Origin: Hippophae tibetana
Lineage: Eukaryota; Streptophyta; Magnoliopsida; Rosales; Elaeagnaceae
Reading direction: 5' to 3'
Length of the DNA stretch: 64,000 bases
NCBI GenBank assembly: GCA_037013495.1
Contig: CM072806.1
Span: 22,964,001 to 23,028,000, forward strand
Under the pieces are notes generated by a model. The model searched no databases and had not been told where the DNA came from. It saw only the letters and a program-made list of their open reading frames with translations. Positions 61,640 to 64,000 of the stretch are shown here, in pieces; positions within the stretch are counted from its first letter, which is position 1; each line of letters begins with the position of its first letter. The translations under genes were made by a program, and so were the position numbers.

Positions 61640-62090
61640 AACATTCAAAGTGGTAATCAATTCAACCATTAATCATTTTCAACACCTAGTTTTCAACATT
61701 CATAACAATCACAAGCCCAAGAGAATAAGCCACCAATTGATGAAAATACAAATGCTTTAATAGGGATAATGAAAGACTTCATCTAATCAATGAATACAAA
61801 AGTGTCAACTCAAGAAGCTTCAATTCAAAATTTGGAGAACCAAATGGGGCAACTTGCTCAAGCTATAAGTTAACGACCTCAAGGTAACCTTCCAAGTGAC
61901 ACAATTGTAAACCCAAGAAGAGAAGGTGAGAACCATTGCAATGCCATAGCCTTGAGAAGTGGTAAAAATTTAGAACAAGTACATAAGACAGAAAAGGATG
62001 AGGAGAAACAACAAAATTAAAAAGAATAAAGAGGATTATAAAACTAAAAAGGATAATGAGGAACTAGAAACTAAAAGGAGGAGGAATAAT
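61640..62090 (+). pseudogene. gag C-terminal linker
   Basis: With stops: NLENQMGQLAQAIS, RPQGNLPSDTIVNPRREG and AIALRSGKNLEQ, the usual gag-protease linker of these elements. Confidence 0.75.
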
Positions 62091-62092
62091 TA

Positions 62093-62640
62093 ATGGATAA
62101 ATATAGAAATGGAAAGGACATAATTCAGCAAAAAAAGAGCAACCTCTACAAACCTACTATTCCTTTCCCTCAAAGATTGCAAAAGCAAAAGTCAGATACA
62201 CAGTTTTCAAAATTTCTAGAAGTCTTCAAGAAGCTACACATAAACATACCATTTGTAGAGGCACTTGAAAAAATACCATCTTATGCCAAATTCATAAAGG
62301 ATATACTATAAAAGAAAAGAAGGCTAGGAGATCATGAAACAATAACCTTGACTAGAGGTTGTAGTGCAATTCTTGATAGAAAACTACGACAAAAACAGAA
62401 AGATCTAGGTATTTTTGACATCCCTTGCACTATTGGGAACATCCATTTTGGCAAGGCACTATGTGACTTGGGTTCTAGCATTAACATCATGCCATTATCG
62501 ATCTTCAAGAGATTGGGGGTTGGTAAAGAAAAACCCACCCGGTAACATTACAAATGACAGATAGATCAATTAAGAGACCTCGGGGTGTGGTAAAAGATTT
62601 TTTTAGTAAAAGTAGACAAATCATATGTGTAGGTGATAGA
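62093..62640 (+). pseudogene. Protease of the nested element, truncated
   Basis: PFPQRLQKQKSDTQFSKFLE leads into CTIGNIHFGKALCDLGSSIN and IMPLSIFKRLGVG (62348-62545), the retropepsin with the DLG active site. A frameshift follows at about 62543 (SIKRPRGVVKDF in another frame) and homology ends at LVKVDK near 62620, before the ILGRPF block. Confidence 0.8.
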
Positions 62641-63115
62641 TGTACAAAAAGTGAGCTTACAATGAGACTACATACTATTTCTGCATGATACCTTCATGAG
62701 GTATGTGTTTGTTTCATATGTGTAGGTGATAGATCTAGATTGAAGTCATCGAGATTTAGCTTGTAGTATGTGGATGTGATGAGACCCTTATGTTTCAGAT
62801 CGTTAGAGCTTGGATGAGTTGATATGAGAAGATGGATCGAGAACTCAAGATGGATGCATTTGGAGTAGGTGTTTTTTTGGGATGTTAGATGTGCATTGAT
62901 GTTTTGTTCATTGGAACAAAATTTTTTAGGTCATCTTCATGATCATCTCATGTTTGATGTGCATATGTACCTAGTTATATAATGTTTTTCCATGGAAAAC
63001 TAGAGAATGTAAGTCTTGTAGTCCTTTGAATCTTTGTTGGTATTCCCATATACAAAATACAGAGTCAATTTATTTTACTTAGTGTAATTTTTTTCCTCTG
63101 GGTAGGGTTAGTTAC
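62641..63115 (+). other. Junction region and 3' internal part of the outer element
   Basis: Non-coding. A 20-base word (TCATATGTGTAGGTGATAGA) occurs at 62621 and again at 62714, spanning the break in the protease. CTGGGTAGGG just before the second LTR could be a degraded polypurine tract. Confidence 0.5.
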
Positions 63116-64000
63116 TGATGATCAGTAATGCACACACGTACATAGTTAGGTACACTTTGTATACAAGCATGTTTATACACACCATAGGGTTGGTGTTCAT
63201 AGTGTGTATGCTAAGTGGAGTGTTATAGTTTTTTTATTTCATTTTTTTTGTTACGAGCATGAGTAAGTATTTATAAAAAATTACTTAGCATTTTTTGAAA
63301 TGAAAAATGGAATTTTTGTGTGCTTTGTCGAACCCTTCGTCGAACCACCTCATTGGGTGGTCGACAAAGCCTTAATAAGGGTGGTCAATGAGGTACTCTT
63401 AGACAACCCAAATTTTCTATAAATACCCCTTCTCTCTTTGTGTTCTTTAATGAGAAAAATTGAAATGAAGCTTTGTCAAGTTGACATTTCATTTTTCTAA
63501 TTCTAGGTCATCATTACTTGAGTGTTTATTTAGCAATATTGATTTGTGATCGTATGAGAAAAATCGTGCTTTTAAGTGGTAAGTACTTGAGGTGGTGTTT
63601 TCTAGTGAGAGTAAAATAGAATTCTTAAGTTATGGGTACTTAAGACTATTTTACTTATGATGTGTGAGCGATACTTTATTTTTGGGAATGTGATTAGCTA
63701 TTTGTGAGCTCCCAAGACAGTGATGGCTGGTAGTCATGGTTGAGGTGTTACCCACATTGTTTGTACATATTGGTGATCATTGGTTTCTAATCACACTGTT
63801 TTGTACGATGTTGGATTTGAAGGAGAGTTGGATCCATGTGTTGGATTATATTGTTGCAAAAGTAGTGGGCGAGAGTTGCAATAAACAATTAGGGTAGAGT
63901 TGTCCTAACTGATAGTGGTATTTTGTTTTATACTTTCCTATCAAGTTGTATCTATTTATTCTCTTTTAGTGGATTACTTGTTGTCAATAGATTGTTATAA
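63116..64000 (+). repeat. 3' LTR of the outer element, incomplete
   Basis: Second copy of the direct repeat. It contains TATAAATA (63418-63425) in a TTTTCTATAAATACCCC context, a plausible promoter TATA box. It runs beyond the end of the window. Confidence 0.75.

Larger units (their letters stand above)
58718..62640 (+). mobile_element. Nested Athila-like retrotransposon, 3'-truncated
   Basis: The LTR (58718-60297), a degraded primer site (TGGCACAATTGG at 60308, tRNA-Asp frame with several changes), gag (60527-61640 and on) and protease (to about 62620) follow in order. Reverse transcriptase, integrase and the second LTR are absent: homology stops inside the protease. It sits in the internal region of the outer element, so it is younger than that insertion. 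It shares its LTR family with 10144-10955 and 53784-55328. Confidence 0.8.
55862..64000 (+). mobile_element. LTR retrotransposon, host of a nested element; runs off the window
   Basis: A direct repeat, 55862 onward and 63116 to the window end, marks two LTRs beginning TGACGATCA and TGATGATCA. At 57415 a tRNA-Met-type primer site follows the first copy, giving an LTR of about 1.55 kb. The internal region (57427-63115) is interrupted by another retrotransposon from 58718 to about 62620. No coding domain of the host element itself is recognisable, so I cannot say whether it was Copia or Gypsy. The second LTR is cut by the window edge. Confidence 0.7.

Overview
This is a gene-poor, AT-rich stretch of a plant nuclear genome. 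It is almost certainly a eudicot: it has spliced genes with plant-type introns, a plant tRNA-Glu, a B-class MADS-box fragment, Athila- and Tat-type Ty3/Gypsy elements, CACTA transposons, a LINE and a plant pararetrovirus relic. I cannot name the species. Only two protein-coding genes look intact; both are reported as gene models with exon boundaries I placed by hand.

Layout. 1-3.07 kb: LTV1 (ribosomal small-subunit assembly factor, minus strand, four exons) with telo-boxes in its promoter and a tRNA-Glu(CTC) gene just upstream on the same strand. 3.1-12.5 kb: intergenic DNA with a MITE-like inverted repeat and several LTR pieces, one inserted at the edge of another. 12.56-21.48 kb: an Athila-like LTR retrotransposon with both LTRs and a tRNA-Asp-type primer site. 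Its gag is broken and holds a nested LTR-like segment, and an internal deletion joins its reverse transcriptase directly to the tail of its integrase. 21.5-24.9 kb: a minus-strand gag relic without pol, then AT-rich DNA. 25.06-29.45 kb: a ten-exon BAR-SH3 gene close to Arabidopsis SH3P2 (370 residues), with one apparent GC-AG intron. 29.9-33.6 kb: a heavily mutated Tat-type Gypsy element. 33.9-36.1 kb: a CACTA end, two minisatellites and the 3' end of a LINE. 36.9-37.4 kb: the first three exons of an AP3/DEF-type MADS-box gene with no K-box downstream, probably a pseudogene. 37.4-45.6 kb: AT-rich intergenic DNA with a second CACTA end. 45.6-50.75 kb: a decayed endogenous caulimovirid on the minus strand, in circularly permuted order. 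53.78-55.33 kb: a solo LTR with a perfect 5-bp target duplication. 55.86-64.0 kb: a nest in which a second retrotransposon (LTR, gag, truncated protease) lies inside an element whose own LTRs are at 55.9-57.4 and 63.1 kb to the end of the window.

The two intact genes are unrelated: LTV1 acts in ribosome biogenesis, SH3P2 in membrane trafficking. Everything else is transposon or virus debris in layers, and relative ages can be read from the nesting. I found no convincing new multi-gene system. The most useful leads are the non-canonical SH3P2 intron, the lost splice acceptor in the AP3 fragment, the RT-integrase deletion junction, the permuted pararetrovirus, the dyad-bearing 42-bp minisatellite and the CACGTG clusters shared by different LTRs.
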